NCBI GenBank assembly: GCA_963556195.1
Contig: OY744551.1
Coordinates: 3,008,429-3,072,428 of the forward strand
Direction: 5' to 3'
From: Sepiola atlantica
Taxonomy: Eukaryota > Mollusca > Cephalopoda > Sepiida > Sepiolidae
Length of the DNA: 64,000 nucleotides
Part shown: in pieces, positions 33,352 to 44,324 of the stretch
Layout: the number at the start of each line of letters is the position of its first letter
How positions within the stretch are numbered: position 1 is the first letter of the stretch
The notes under the pieces: generated by a model
Databases searched by the model: none
Seen by the model: the letters and a program-made list of their open reading frames with translations, nothing else
Told to the model about the DNA's origin: nothing
Translations under genes and position numbers: made by a program

Positions 33352-33712
33352 ATGGGAAATGAAAAAAACCAAGAGATATTTTTTTTTATATATTCATTAA
33401 CGTTTCGGCTTTATTGAATTTGAAGAAAAATGTCATGCAAGTACATCGAAGTTTTGGGTTGACATGATGGAGTGATAAAGGAAAAGTAGTAGTCGTGGCT
33501 ACTGTGAGCGCTGGAGGAGAGTCCAGGCTACGAGAAGTCAGTGGTGGCAAAGAATGAAATGAATATGTCAACCCAAAATTTCGATGTACTTGCATGACAT
33601 TTTTCTTCAAATTATCATCCTGAGGAAGTCTCACACTAAAAACGAAACGTGGATGAATATAAACAAAAAATATCTCTTGTTATTTTTTCCTTTTTCATTT
33701 CCCATTACGTCG
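33352..33712. mobile_element. Penelope-type inverted unit (foldback)
   Basis: Outer arms gggaaatgaaaaaa...caagagatat and cattaacgtttcgg pair with the inverse at about 33640-33705. Inner arms aatttgaagaaaaatgtcat, then gcaagtacatcgaag pair with 33562-33612. Between are about 90 unpaired bases. The right arm contains cctgaggaagtct...cgaaacgtgg, a degraded version of the hammerhead-like motif at 29738, and ctttttcatttcccattacg, also seen at 29805. TA runs flank both sides. Confidence 0.75.
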
Positions 33713-33743
33713 GATTACTCTCATCCTTCCTTTCTCATCATAT

Positions 33744-33782
<39 letters not shown>

Positions 33783-34742
33783 GCAAGCAACATGTCTAAT
33801 GACTCAAAGAAGAATCCAAAAAAATATAACGACGGTCCCATGATTTATCAGAAATAAATTCTGACCTGGAATGTCCGTGCATTTTCATTTTTTACACCCC
33901 CCCTCCCCCCACCCCCGCGCCCCGGTTTTCGCAAAACGAGGTCTCGGACTGAAAAAAGCTACTGTCATAAGGAACAATTTGGCAGGCCACTGAAAAGAAG
34001 CACAGTACATAGTCATCCATCTTTAAGCCTCCTTGGGGAATAAAAATAAAGCCTCGCTGAGGGGACAAAGGTCTTACTGGTCATCTTTGCGCAGGGGTGT
34101 GTGACTGTGTGTATGTGAACATTTGAGTGTATATATGTGTGTGTGTGGGTGTGTGTGTGTGTGTGTGACCAGATGAATCCGCTTGTGAGGTCAACGGCCA
34201 TTGAGCACATAACATATCAAGGTCATTGGTGGCAAAAGGCGCTACTGGAATATACGGTCGTGTTGCAGTAGATGATAGGCGGTCGTTCGGAGTTCCGACA
34301 GTCTCCCGTCACAGTGCAAGCGCTGCAGGAATGCGCGCAAACATAGCAGCACCCTGAACGGTCTTGTTGTGCAGGTTTCCCCATCCGAAGCGACGATTCG
34401 GACTGTACAACCATATAAGGAGTCATTGGTAGTGGAGGAAGGACCGTCATCATCATTGGACACGACAGACAATCAAAACAATAAAGATATATGGGTATAC
34501 ATATACATATATAAAAATATATATATGTCAACGTCTTTTTACATATATATATATATGTGTGTATGTGGGTGTGTGTGTGTGTGTACGTCTTTCCTTTTTT
34601 CTTTTTTTTTTTTTTTTTTTTTTAAAATGGTACAAAATAGTTTTTCTTGGGGGTTGGGGGAGAAGATTTGAATGCTAGTTCATTCAGTGTTGTTTTTGTT
34701 TGTTTTGTGTAGGCGTGACCCTTTGTAATTCCAGAGTCCGAA
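33713..34742. other. Presumed 3' flank/3' UTR of the FAM107-like gene, with microsatellites
   Basis: A TA run lies at 33742-33778 and GT-rich tracts at 34130-34168 and 34555-34585. 33960-34480 is less AT-rich and not similar to other parts of the window, so part of it may be the transcript's 3' UTR. No clear poly(A) site can be chosen. Confidence 0.4.
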
Positions 34743-34865
34743 TCATTCTAATTTGTTAACATTAGCGGCCACTTTCGCATGAATTTTGGCGTGGACCTTC
34801 AGGTATTCAGGTCGATTTTCCAATGCCACATTGGCATGTTTTAATTTGTCGCCTTTGTCCTCTTC
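34743..34865 (-). CDS. FAM107: FAM107-like, last coding exon
   Basis: Preceded on the minus strand by tttacttttgcag. It enters in phase 0 and encodes 40 residues plus TGA. The peptide EEDKGDKLKHANVALE then NRPEYLKVHAKIHAKV corresponds to the conserved FAM107 C-terminus, in which a Pro-Glu-(Phe/Tyr)-(Val/Leu)-Lys-Val block follows a Glu-rich coiled coil. It is polar and without a membrane segment. Confidence 0.9.
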   Translation of the reverse strand, partial: EEDKGDKLKHANVALENRPEYLKVHAKIHAKVAANVNKLE

Positions 34866-35058
34866 CTGCAAAAGTAAAAAAGAAACAAACATTAAAAAAA
34901 ATATAAATATTTTTCAAGTATAAAAAAAAAAAAATTTTTTTTTTTCAAATATTAAAAAAATTTTTTTAAATATTAAAAAAAAATATTTTTTAAATATTAA
35001 AAAAAAATATTTTTTAAATATTAAAAAAAAATATTTTTTAAATATTTAAAATTTTTTT

Positions 35059-35500
35059 GGTGCCTATGCTTATCAACACTGACATGTTAGACCGCTCTTA
35101 AAAATAAAATAGCTAAAGAAATGCATAAACTTTGTTATGTACTTAAATGGTAGATGAAAAAAAGACTGTATACCAAAAATTAGGCAAATTCATTCAGTAT
35201 TTATTTAATTATAAATAAAAAACGATTTTATCACTCGGTAGATATTTCCACCATTTTCCAGTGGTCAAGGACGATAACTCATATTTTCACGATTTCGGGG
35301 TTTGGGGTCTCCATTGTTTACAAAAATGTCAAAATGTATGTAAACTCATTTTTTTTTCTTTTTCTTATAATTTAATAACTACTGGATGAATTTGCGTAAT
35401 TTTTTCTGCACAATCTTATTTTCAGCTAACACGTAAGTACATAATAAAGTTTATACATTCTTTAAATATTTCAATGTCAGGGCTGATATGCACAAGCACC
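35059..35500 (-). mobile_element. 450-bp MITE family, copy 3, inside the last FAM107 intron
   Basis: Opposite orientation to copies 1 and 2. Termini ggtgcctatgcttatcaaca and inverted ggtgcttgtgcatatcagcc. Flanks 35051-35058 and 35501-35508 are both attttttt. It fills more than half of the 813-base intron and ends about 180 bases from exon 3. Confidence 0.95.
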
Positions 35501-35678
35501 ATTTTTTTTTTCAAATATTTAAAAAAATATATTTTTCAAATATTTAAAAAAAATTTAATGTCACTTAAGGCAATTGATATGAAAATAAAAATAATTTTGT
35601 TTTAAACTTTTTTATTTATTTATTGTTTTTTAGAAATCGCATTTAAAGGATTTCCTTAATGGTGGGTCTATGGCTCAC

Positions 35679-35832
35679 CTGCGAGAGTCTGTTTTTCCTC
35701 TCCTCCAACATCAGTTGCAGATGGGTCTTTTGGTTTAGGCATTTCTGGTCATCCCATTGTTTCATTCTTTGCGCTTCTTTTCTCTGTTGCAAAACTTTTT
35801 CAAGTTCTGGTTTTTTCAAGACATTTTTGCCA
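35679..35832 (-). CDS. FAM107: FAM107-like, third exon
   Basis: 154 bases between cttttcttccag and a gtgagc donor. The first base completes the split His codon from exon 2; 51 full codons follow. GKNVLKKPELEKVLQQRKEA then QRMKQWDDQ forms the conserved core helix (KPEL-KV---RK) and the rest, HLQLMLEERKNRLSQ, is a predicted coiled coil. The reading is uninterrupted and in phase with both neighbours. Confidence 0.93.
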
Positions 35833-35839
35833 CTGGAAG

Positions 35840-36190
35840 AAAAAGAAAAAAAAAAAGATGAAAAATTGGAGAAAATTTTTTTAAAAAGTAAAAGATTTTT
35901 TAATTTTGTTTTTAAATAAAAAAAATTTTTTTTAAATAAAATAAAATATTAAAAAAATAAATAAAATTTTCAAAAATAAATAAAATTAATTTTTTTTTGA
36001 ATAAAATAAAAAAAATAAAAAATAAATAAAAAATTTTTTTAATAAAATTTAAAAAAAAAAAATTAAAAATAAATAAATAAAAATAAATAAAATTTAAAAA
36101 AAAAAATAAAAAATAAATAAATAAAAATAAATAAAATTTAAAAAAAAATAAATTAATCAAAAAAATAAATTAAAAAAATAAATAAATGAG
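35840..36190. repeat. A/T low-complexity tract in intron
   Basis: Almost only A and T from about 35870, with aaataaataaa motifs. Frames across it are artefacts. Confidence 0.9.
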
Positions 36191-36857
36191 AAAAAAAAAA
36201 GACGGATTCATTTTTAAAATGCGTCCATTCAGCAATGAAAATGTTACCGAACTACTATCTTGACACATTATACCCAACCCTCTTACTTAGTCTGCTTGTT
36301 TTGAAGTGAAAATGCTTTTTCAAACTTAAGCGTGAGGTTCTTTCTATCGATTGGACAAAATATTTTATACAGGGTGCGGACGATATTTCTTCACTAAATT
36401 TGTTGTAAATTAGATGACAACGTTTAATAAAAAGAATCACTCTTTCTCTAAATGATCACAGAGACATTAAGAAATATTAGCGAATCGAGGCGAGAGAAAT
36501 ACATAGATAGCTAAAAGAGATGGGTAACCTTTTTCAGTTAATTATAAATTACAGCCAATTAAAACAATTTTTTTTAGAATAACTCAATCCCAGCACTAAA
36601 CTATAATTAAGCAAATATTTGGTGTTATTAAAATATATAGGAAAAAAAACTTAGATTTTTGCATTCTATTTCACCTTTGCTGATCGATCTAATTTTTTAA
36701 ATGGATGTGAAAGGTGATAACGTACATACAATTGTGAATAAGTGGATTATAACGCTTAGCGGAACCCGTGAAAATTCCAGTGCTTCCTACATCAATCTGT
36801 ATAATTTACTGTTTATATATTTTTTTCTAATAATAAATGCCATTAAAAAAAACCCCT
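36191..36857. other. Intronic AT-rich spacer
   Basis: No feature except a lone atacagggtgcggacg at 36368, resembling one end of a mariner-type MITE without a matching second end. Confidence 0.35.
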
Positions 36858-39330
36858 ACTTTTCTTCCGTAAAAATAATTGTCATTGTCAGCTAAATATT
36901 ATTTAAATCAATAAAACGAATATTTTTATTGGTACTACTCCAGATGAAGCGCCTAATTTCCGTGACTGCTCGGCGGCAACGATCGGGCAGGTCGCGGAAG
37001 CGCCCTGAAGCTGATGAGACGAAAACGAGGCTGAAGCAGAGCTGACCGATCAGGTTGCTGCCAATCATCTGCGCTCAGCACAACAAAACAAGCGGTAGGA
37101 AAACCATTCGAACCGGCCGCAAACGTATCCTCGACGAGAAAATATATGAAATACACCCACCCCCCAAAAAAAAACTTGCCTAAATATCCTAAGTAAAAGA
37201 TAACATACTTCTTTGTTTTATGAGAAAAAAAAAGAAGAAAAAAAGAAAAAAAAAAAGAAAAAAAAAAGACAAAAAAAAAGAAGAAAAAGACAAAAAAAAG
37301 ACAAAAAAAAAGAAAAAAAAAAAGACAAAAAAAAAGAAGAAAAAAAAGACAAAAAAAAAAGAAGAAAAAAAAGACAAAAAAAAAAGACAAAAAAAAAAGA
37401 CAAAAAAAAAAGTTGCCTAAATATCCTAAGAAAAGATAACATACTACTTTGTTTTATGTAAAAAAAAAAGACAAAAAAAAAGACAAAAAAAACTTGCCTA
37501 AATATCCTAAGAAAAGATAACATACTTCTTTGTTTTATGCAAAAAAAAAAAGACAAAAAAAAAGACAAAAAAAACTTGCCTAAATATCCTAAGAAAAGAT
37601 AACATACTTCTTTGTTTTATGTAAAAAAAAAGACAAAAAAAAAGACAAAAAAAACTTGCCTAAATATCCTAAGAAAAGATAACATACTACTTTGTTTTAT
37701 GTAAAAAAAAAAAGACAAAAAAAAAGACAAAAAAAACTTGCCTAAATATCCTAAGAAAAGATAACATACTACTTTGTTTTATGTAAAAAAAAAGACAAAA
37801 AAAACTTGCCTAAATATCCTAAGAAAAGATAACATACTTCTTTGTTTTATGTAAAAAAAAAGACAAAAAAAAAAGACAAAAAAAACTTGCCTAAATATCC
37901 TAAGAAAAGATAACATACTACTTTGTTTTATGTAAAAAAAAAAGACAAAAAAAACTTGCCTAAATATCCTAAGAAAAGATAACATACTTCTTTGTTTTAT
38001 GTAAAAAAAAAGACAAAAAAAAAAGACAAAAAAAACTTGCCTAAATATCCTAAGAAAAGATAACATACTACTTTGTTTTATGTAAAAAAAAAGACAAAAA
38101 AAAAGTTGCCTAAATATCGTAAAAGAAATAGCATTTACTGCTTTAATTTATGTAAAAAAAAAAAAAAAAAAAAAAGACAAAAAAAAAGAAAAAAGAAAGA
38201 AAAAAAAAAGACAAAAAAAAAGAAAAAAAAGACAAAAAAAAAGTAAAAAAGACAAAAAAAAAAAAGAAAAAAAAAAAGAAAAAAAAAAAAGTTGCCTAAA
38301 TATCCTAAGAAAAGATAACATACTACTTTGTTTTATGTAAAAAAAAAAAGACAAAAAAAAAGACAAAAAAAACTTGCCTAAATATCCTAAGAAAAGATAA
38401 CATACTTCTTTGTTTTATGTAAAAAAAAAAGACAAAAAAAAAGACAAAAAAAACTTGCCTAAATATCCTAAGAAAAGATAACATACTACTTTGTTTTATG
38501 TAAAAAAAAAGACAAAAAAAAAGTTGCCTAAATATCGTAAAAGAAATAGCATTTACTGCTTTGATTTATGTAAAAAAAAAAAGACAAAAAAAAAAGTTGC
38601 CTAAATATCGTAAAAGAAATATCATTTACTGCTTTAATTTATGTAAAACAAAAAAAAAAAAAAAGTTGCCTAAATATCGTAAAAGAAATAGCATTTACTG
38701 CTTTGATTTATGTAAAAAAAAAAAAGACAAAAAAAAAGTTGCCTAAATATCGTAAAAGAAATATCATTTACTGTTTTGATTTATGTAAAAAAAAAAAGAC
38801 AAAAAAAAAAGACAAAAGAAAAAGACAAAAGAAAAAGACAAAAGAAAAAGACAAAAGAAAAAGACAAAAGAAAAAAAGTTGCCTAAATATCGTAAAATTT
38901 ACTGCTTTGATTTATGTAAAAGAAGACAAAAAAAAAAAAAAATTAAAATGGTTCATTTGGCCCACGAAAAAGTTTTTTTCAAAAGTTTATTTATAGTTCT
39001 TCAGGTATGGTTTGTTCATTTTTTTTTCAAATATATGTATTTTTTTCTTTTGCATTCTTCGTCTTATATTGTCGTCTGCCACTCTTCCATTTTTACGACT
39101 TTCACTATTGCTTCAGCCTCGTTTTCGTCTCATCAGCTCTCGGGCGCTTCCGCGACCTGCCCGATCGTTGCCGCCGAGCAGTCACGGAAATTATGCGCTT
39201 CATCTGGAGTAGTACTTTTTTATTTATTTGAAATTGTAGAAATTCAATTTTTTTTAGAACAATATCCTCACTCTTCCTACCGTAAAAATAATTGTCGGCT
39301 AAATGCTTGTCAAATCAATAAAAAGGAACG
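36858..39330. repeat. Minisatellite flanked by inverted and direct repeat arms (intronic)
   Basis: The core 37150-38935 has more than twenty units of ttgcctaaatatcctaagaa, then aagataacatactactttgt and tttatgtaaa, joined by runs of aaaaagac. A second unit type, with cgtaaaagaaatagcattta, appears near 38105 and replaces the first beyond 38520. At the edges, cgcctaatttccgtgactgc...cgatcgggcaggtcgcggaa (36950-37000) matches inverted at 39135-39205. By contrast ccgtaaaaataattg...aaatcaataaaa is in direct orientation at 36870 and 39280. The array seems to have expanded inside a foldback element. Confidence 0.85.
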
Positions 39331-39693
39331 CCACTTTTTGAAGTGTATTTATTTATTTTGTCATAGGACGACATAATTTGATTTGGGAACAATTCATTTT
39401 AAAATGTGTAAAGTTGGGATTTATTTTACTTTAACAGAATCAGATTAATTAACAATCACCATTTTTGCTGATCGGACGATCGCAGTTTTTAAAAAATAAA
39501 ATGAGGTCTTAAAACATTAGCTACAGAAAACTTGAGTTGTGTACCGCTCAATCTCTCTCTCTCTCTCTCTCTCTGCCCCGGTTGTTTGTGATAAATTTGG
39601 TAAATAGCAGGTAAGAATCAAAAAGTGCTCAATACCATTATAAATAGAACCACGACAAGATCTATTGTATAAGTTTGCATACACGTGCATATC
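39331..39693. other. Intronic spacer
   Basis: Short (CT)n at 39552-39574. No other feature recognised. Confidence 0.4.
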
Positions 39694-39709
39694 TACTCTG
39701 TATTCAAAA

Positions 39710-40052
39710 CGATTCTTGGCCTTTTGGCTAAGATCAATATGTTGTATCTGTTCTGATGGATACTGCACCCCATAGACTGGTATTGTCTTGGCCTCTGGGG
39801 CTTGATTTACGCCGGTCTATGGGTCTGTCCTGTGCAGTTCTAGGAGGTCACCCTCCCAGGCTTCGCCTCCCCTCTTTGGGGAGGAGTAAGTTTATTGCTT
39901 ACTGCCTGAGGCGCCCCTACCGGGAATGCCGACGGGGCTGCCCAGGCAATTTTTAAACCCGACTTTCCCGATCCGACCTTGGGGGACATCTTACTTGTGA
40001 GAGTAAGATAAAAACTGGCCTTGTGCCTAACTCCTTGAGAGGAGTAAAGCAA
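39710..40052 (+). mobile_element. U2 snRNA-headed SINE, full-length, 16-bp target duplication
   Basis: Starts cgattcttggccttttggct, then aagatcaatatgttgtatct. Body as at 20368 with extra tgtgcagttctaggaggtca; ends gagaggagtaaagcaa. Flanks 39694-39709 and 40053-40068 are both tactctgtattcaaaa, perfect over 16 bases. It lies in FAM107 intron 2, antisense to the gene. Apart from small indels it is close to the 20368 copy, implying recent spread. Confidence 0.94.
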
Positions 40053-40159
40053 TACTCTGTATTCAAAATAAAATCTTCACTATCCAACGGGTGTTATCTG
40101 AATTGTACTTAAATTCTATATGCTGATGAAGAAAATATGATTTCAAGCTTTACTTTGAT

Positions 40160-40965
40160 GCAATAGTGATAATTAAAAAAAAAATTTTTTTTAACATAAT
40201 TCACCCCAAACAAGGCAGGCCGCCACTGTAGACGTAAGGGGCTACTGAGAATTAGAGTGAAAGTTTTGTGGGTAATTCTAAGTTGGGAGCTGTGTAGCAA
40301 GATGTCTGTTTACATCAGTTTTAAATTTCTGCATGTCAATACAGTCGGGGAAACAGAGAGCAGGGAGGGAGTTCCAGAGGCTGGAAGTGCGAGGAAAGAA
40401 GCTTTTGAAGTAAAAGGCTCTCCGGCATCTGGGGACCTCCACAGTGAATAGATGGGATCAAGCTGATTGTCAGGAGATACCAGAGCAGCAAGTTCATCGG
40501 AGCCCGTTCCATTGAAGTATTTGTAAAACAGGAACAAGGATGCAACATTGCGGCGATGGGACAGGGGCTGGAGCTTGGTGGATAGTGAGGGACCTATTAG
40601 GTTGGCGACTCTTTTTTGGACCTTGTCTAGGAGGGAAAGACTAGTGGATGATGCACCAGCCCAGATGTGGCAACAATACTCCATGCATGGGCGGATGGTG
40701 GCCTTGTAGAAATACAGGATAATGTAAGGTGTGAGAAGTTTACTAGCACGGTAGAGGGAGCCCACTTTCTTTGCAGCAGCCTTGGCAATGTCTTCTATGT
40801 ATTTGTTCCAATTCATGTTACCTGTGAATGTTAGGCCGAGGAGTTTGAATGTTGAACTCTCAGGTAGGGTGTTTTTTACTATGACAATTGTCTTCTTGTA
40901 GTTATTGAAGGAAAAGAGCTTTGTCTTTAAAATGATTTTTCTGAAACGCGCGTACATATGGATAA
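40160..40965 (-). pseudogene. LINE 3' part with reverse-transcriptase C-terminus
   Basis: A 215-residue frame (40310-40957) has STFKLLGLTFTGNMNWNKYI, KKVGSLYRASKLLTPYIILY, YKATIRPCMEYCCHIWAGAS and LLDKVQKRVANLIG, then LFYKYFNG--SDEL. This is the typical end of jockey/CR1-type LINE polymerases: the LG(L/V)-(F/I) block, the R-C-EYC-HIW block and the Q-R tail. The untranslated tail reaches 40160, where an A/T run stands for the poly(A). It is 5' truncated and inserted in the sense orientation of the gene, ending only about 20-60 bases from the exon 2 donor. Confidence 0.9.
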
Positions 40966-40982
40966 ATAAAATCTTGACTTAC

Positions 40983-41184
40983 TGTTTGTAGTTAAATAAA
41001 AGTTCCTTGTGCAGGTCGCGCCGTTCCTTCGACTGCAAACAGGGGTTTATGAGCTTTCTGGGTTGGATCAGCACATCGCCGTCCATCCCGCCATTCGCTG
41101 GGTGACAATCGGTCTCGTCTCCATAGTAACTGTCCGAATTGTCATCTAACAAATAATCGGGATGAGGCTCCATGAAGATGTTTT
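40983..41184 (-). CDS. FAM107: FAM107-like, second exon with FAM107 N-terminal block
   Basis: 202 bases between tcttttcccacag and a gtaagt donor. The first two bases complete a Glu codon from exon 1, and the last two (CA) start a His codon finished in exon 3. It encodes MEPHPDYLLDDN, an acidic stretch with Asp, Ser and Tyr, then DVLIQPRKLINP and RRDLHKELLFNYK. The (R/K)KLINP and DLH-ELL-N-K blocks are the strongest FAM107 signatures. The acidic insert between DYLLDDN and the LINP motif is longer than in vertebrate proteins. Confidence 0.95.
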
Positions 41185-41239
41185 CTGTGGGAAAAGAGAA
41201 AAGTATCAACGTTAGGGACAGGAACGTGGAATATTTTTT

Positions 41240-41520
41240 TTTTTTTTTTTTAAACGTAGTTAACCCCAGCAAGGCAAGGGGCTACTGAGAATTAGGGTGA
41301 AAGGTTGTTCGGGGGGTCATCCTAAATTGGCAACTGTGCAGCGAGATGCTTGTTCACATTAGTTTTAAATTTATGCATGTCGGTACAGTCGGGGAAACAG
41401 GGAGCAGAGAGGGAGTTCCAAAGGCCGGCAGCACGAGGAAAGAAGCTATTGAAATAGAAGGCTCTCCAGCATCTGGGGACCTCCACAGTGAATGAATTGG
41501 ATTTAGCTGATTGTCAGGTT
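41240..41520 (-). pseudogene. LINE tail, same family, minus strand
   Basis: Begins with a run of T (the poly(A) of a minus-strand insert), then the same 3' untranslated sequence as 40200-40330. It continues through a decoded stretch with QLNPIHSLWRSPDAGEP and LVLPAFGTPSLLPV. It stops at 41520 where the plus-strand copy begins. Confidence 0.85.
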
Positions 41521-41960
41521 GGTCGAGTGTATCTAATAGGTCCCTCACTATCCACCAAGCTGTCCCATCACCACAATGCTGCATCCTTGTGCCTGTTTTA
41601 CAAGTACTTTAATGGATTGTGCTCTGATGAACTTGCTGCTCTGGTGCCCCCCCCCCCTCGACGTAAATACACTAGACCAACCCGACAATCAGCTAAATCC
41701 CATCCATTCACTGTGGAGGTCCCCAAATGCTGGAGACCCTTCTACTTTAAGAGCTTATTTCCTCGCACTGCCGATCTCTGGAACTCCCTTCCTGCTCCCT
41801 ATTTCCCTGACTGTAATAACATGCAGAGATTTAAAACTGATGTAAACAAACATTTTGCTACACAGTTCCCAACTTAGGATTACCCACAAAACTTTCACCC
41901 TAAGTCTCAGTAGCCCCTCACACCTACAGTGGCAACTTGCCTTGTTTCGGGTGAACTATG
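41521..41960 (+). pseudogene. LINE tail, same family, plus strand, head-to-head with the previous
   Basis: ctaataggtccctcactatc opens the copy, decoding LIGPSLSTKL, SLCLFYKYFNGLCSDELAAL and RTADLWNSLPAPYFPDCNNM, then stop and the 3' untranslated region to an A-rich tail at 41960. Three copies of one LINE family therefore surround FAM107 exon 2 within 1.8 kb. This copy has a C run at 41647-41657. Confidence 0.87.
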
Positions 41961-42520
41961 ATAAAAAATAAACAAATTAAAAAATTTAAATTAAAAAAAA
42001 AAAATAAATAAAAAATTTAAATAAAAAAAAAATTTAAAAATTTAAATTAAAAAAATAAATAAATAAAAAATTAAAATTAAAAAAAAAATGTTTTAATTAA
42101 AAATGAAAAAATACGTCATTCTATGATTTTTATATGAATATTAGTGCAAACACTGGCAAAGCATACTTTTTTTTTTCATTTTTGATGGATGTTCACTAAT
42201 CTAAAAAAAATTAAATTAAATTTAACACATTTCGCAAGTAGATTTTTAGAGAAAAGGATGATGGCATTACATTTCAAACAGAAAAAAGTGTTATTACAGA
42301 TAAAGTGTGACCCCTACCCCCTACCCCATCATCTCCACCTCGCCTCTTCCCCTTTGGGGGTGGTAGGGAAGAGAGTGGAGGTGTGACCCACAAAGTCAGT
42401 CAGTCAGTAGGTCAACCTGAGAGAATCGGTTCACATTCAGGCTTTCCCAGGGGTTGACAAACTAGCAATGATGCCAATTACAATCATAGAAAATGGGTGG
42501 ATCTATAAACACAATGGATG
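41961..42520. other. A/T-rich intronic spacer
   Basis: Low-complexity to about 42110, then nothing recognised. The cctaccccctaccccatc/ggggtggtaggg inverted stretch around 42310-42370 forms a weak hairpin. Confidence 0.45.
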
Positions 42521-42524
42521 GCTT

Positions 42525-43205
42525 ACATACATACACACACCATCACACACACATACATAGACAGACCATCACATACACATACACACACTCACCATCACAC
42601 ACAGACATACACTCAACATCACACACAGACATACACTCACCATCACACACAGACATACACTCACCATCACACACAGACACACACTCACCATCACACACAG
42701 ACACACACTCACCATCACACACAGACATACACTCACCATCACACACAGACATACACTCACCATCACACACAGACATACACTCACCATCACACACAGACAT
42801 ACATACATACACACACCATCACACACACAGACATACACTCACCATCACACACACAGACATACACTCACCATCACACACACAGACATACACTCACCATCAC
42901 ACACACAGACATACACTCACCATCACATACATACACTCACCATCACATACATACACTCACCATCACATACATACACTCACCATCACATACATACACTCAC
43001 CATCACATACATACATACATACACTCACCATCACACACAGACATACATACATACACTCACCATCACACACAGACATACATACATACATACACTCACCACC
43101 ACACACACACATCATCACACGTACACACATACACACACACCATCACACATATATACACTCACCATCACACACACATATATACACTCACCATCACACACAT
43201 GCCCA
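42525..43205. repeat. CA-rich microsatellite/minisatellite (intronic)
   Basis: Units of actcaccatcacacacagac, acatac with variants containing extra cacaca or atacatac. The His/Thr/Tyr-rich frames on both strands are low-complexity artefacts. Confidence 0.95.
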
Positions 43206-43637
43206 CTCATATCTTTATTACTAAACTACAGTTTTGCACCACTTTTATGTCCCATTACAAAAATTAAAATCAAGATATAATAATACAAACCTTATGTCTA
43301 GAATCCTTGTTCTAATTGCATGATTTTGATTCGAGAAAATGGCTAAAATTTAAGGCTTAAGCATAAGAGGTCTTAAGAAGAAAACTCAGATTCAGTAAAT
43401 CTTGCTTAATTGGTGTCGACTGATTATGGATCTAATTCAGTGCAAATCTGAAATATTTAAATTTTCAAATAGGAGGTAATGCCAATATTATGCCCAATCC
43501 GCCCCCTAAAAAAAAAACCCTTTAAAATAAATATTATGCCCAATCCGCCCCCTAAAAAAAACCTTTAAAATTATAAAAAAAAAAAAAAAAATTTGATGTC
43601 TATTTCACAAAAGATCGAAGGTATGTGAATTTTCATA

Positions 43638-44232
43638 AACTAAATATAACCCACATTTCGACCCCTTACGCCTAGCAGCTGTGTCCCAAAATTCATAATG
43701 ATCGATTAATTAGTTTAGGGGTGAATCATGCGCATCCAAATATATAAACATATACACATACCTAACTTTATATAGAAATATATTAGGTGTAACTAAATGA
43801 AACTAAATATAACCCACATTACGACCCATTACGCCTAGCAGCTGTGTTCCAAAATTCATAATGATCGATTAATTAGTTTAGGAGTGAATCATGTACATCC
43901 AAATATATAAACATATACACATACCTAACTTTATATAGAAATATATTAGGTGTAACTAAATGAAACTAAATATAACCCACATTACGACCCATTACGCCTA
44001 GCAGCTGTGTTCCAAAATTCATAATGATCGATTAATTAGTTTAGGAGTGAATCATGTACATCCAAATATATAAACATATACACATACCTAACTTTATATA
44101 GAGATATATTAGGTGTAACTAAATGAAACTAAATATAACCCACATTACGACCCCTTACGCCTAGCAGCTGTGTTCCAAAATTCATAATGATCAGTTTATT
44201 AGTTATGGGGCGAATCATGTGCATCCAAATAC
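43638..44232. repeat. 163-bp tandem repeat, about 3.6 copies (intronic)
   Basis: Starts at 43638, 43801, 43964 and 44127, with exact 163-base spacing. Landmarks: aactaaatataacccacatt, cgcctagcagctgtgttcca and cataatgatcgattaattag. Confidence 0.96.
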
Positions 44233-44324
44233 AAGGGTGATTTTAACAAAATTCGGTTTCTTTGGGGGAGTTTGAAGGTTTTTTAGGGGTCATAATATGG
44301 GTATAACCTCCCATTTGAAAATTC

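Noticed and set aside
36953..38996. Lys- or Phe-rich frames across the intronic array
   Set aside because: A-homopolymer artefacts within an intron of a real gene.
42493..43267. His/Thr/Tyr-rich and Cys/Val/Ser-rich frames up to 249 codons
   Set aside because: Translation of a CA-rich minisatellite in three plus-strand and minus-strand registers.
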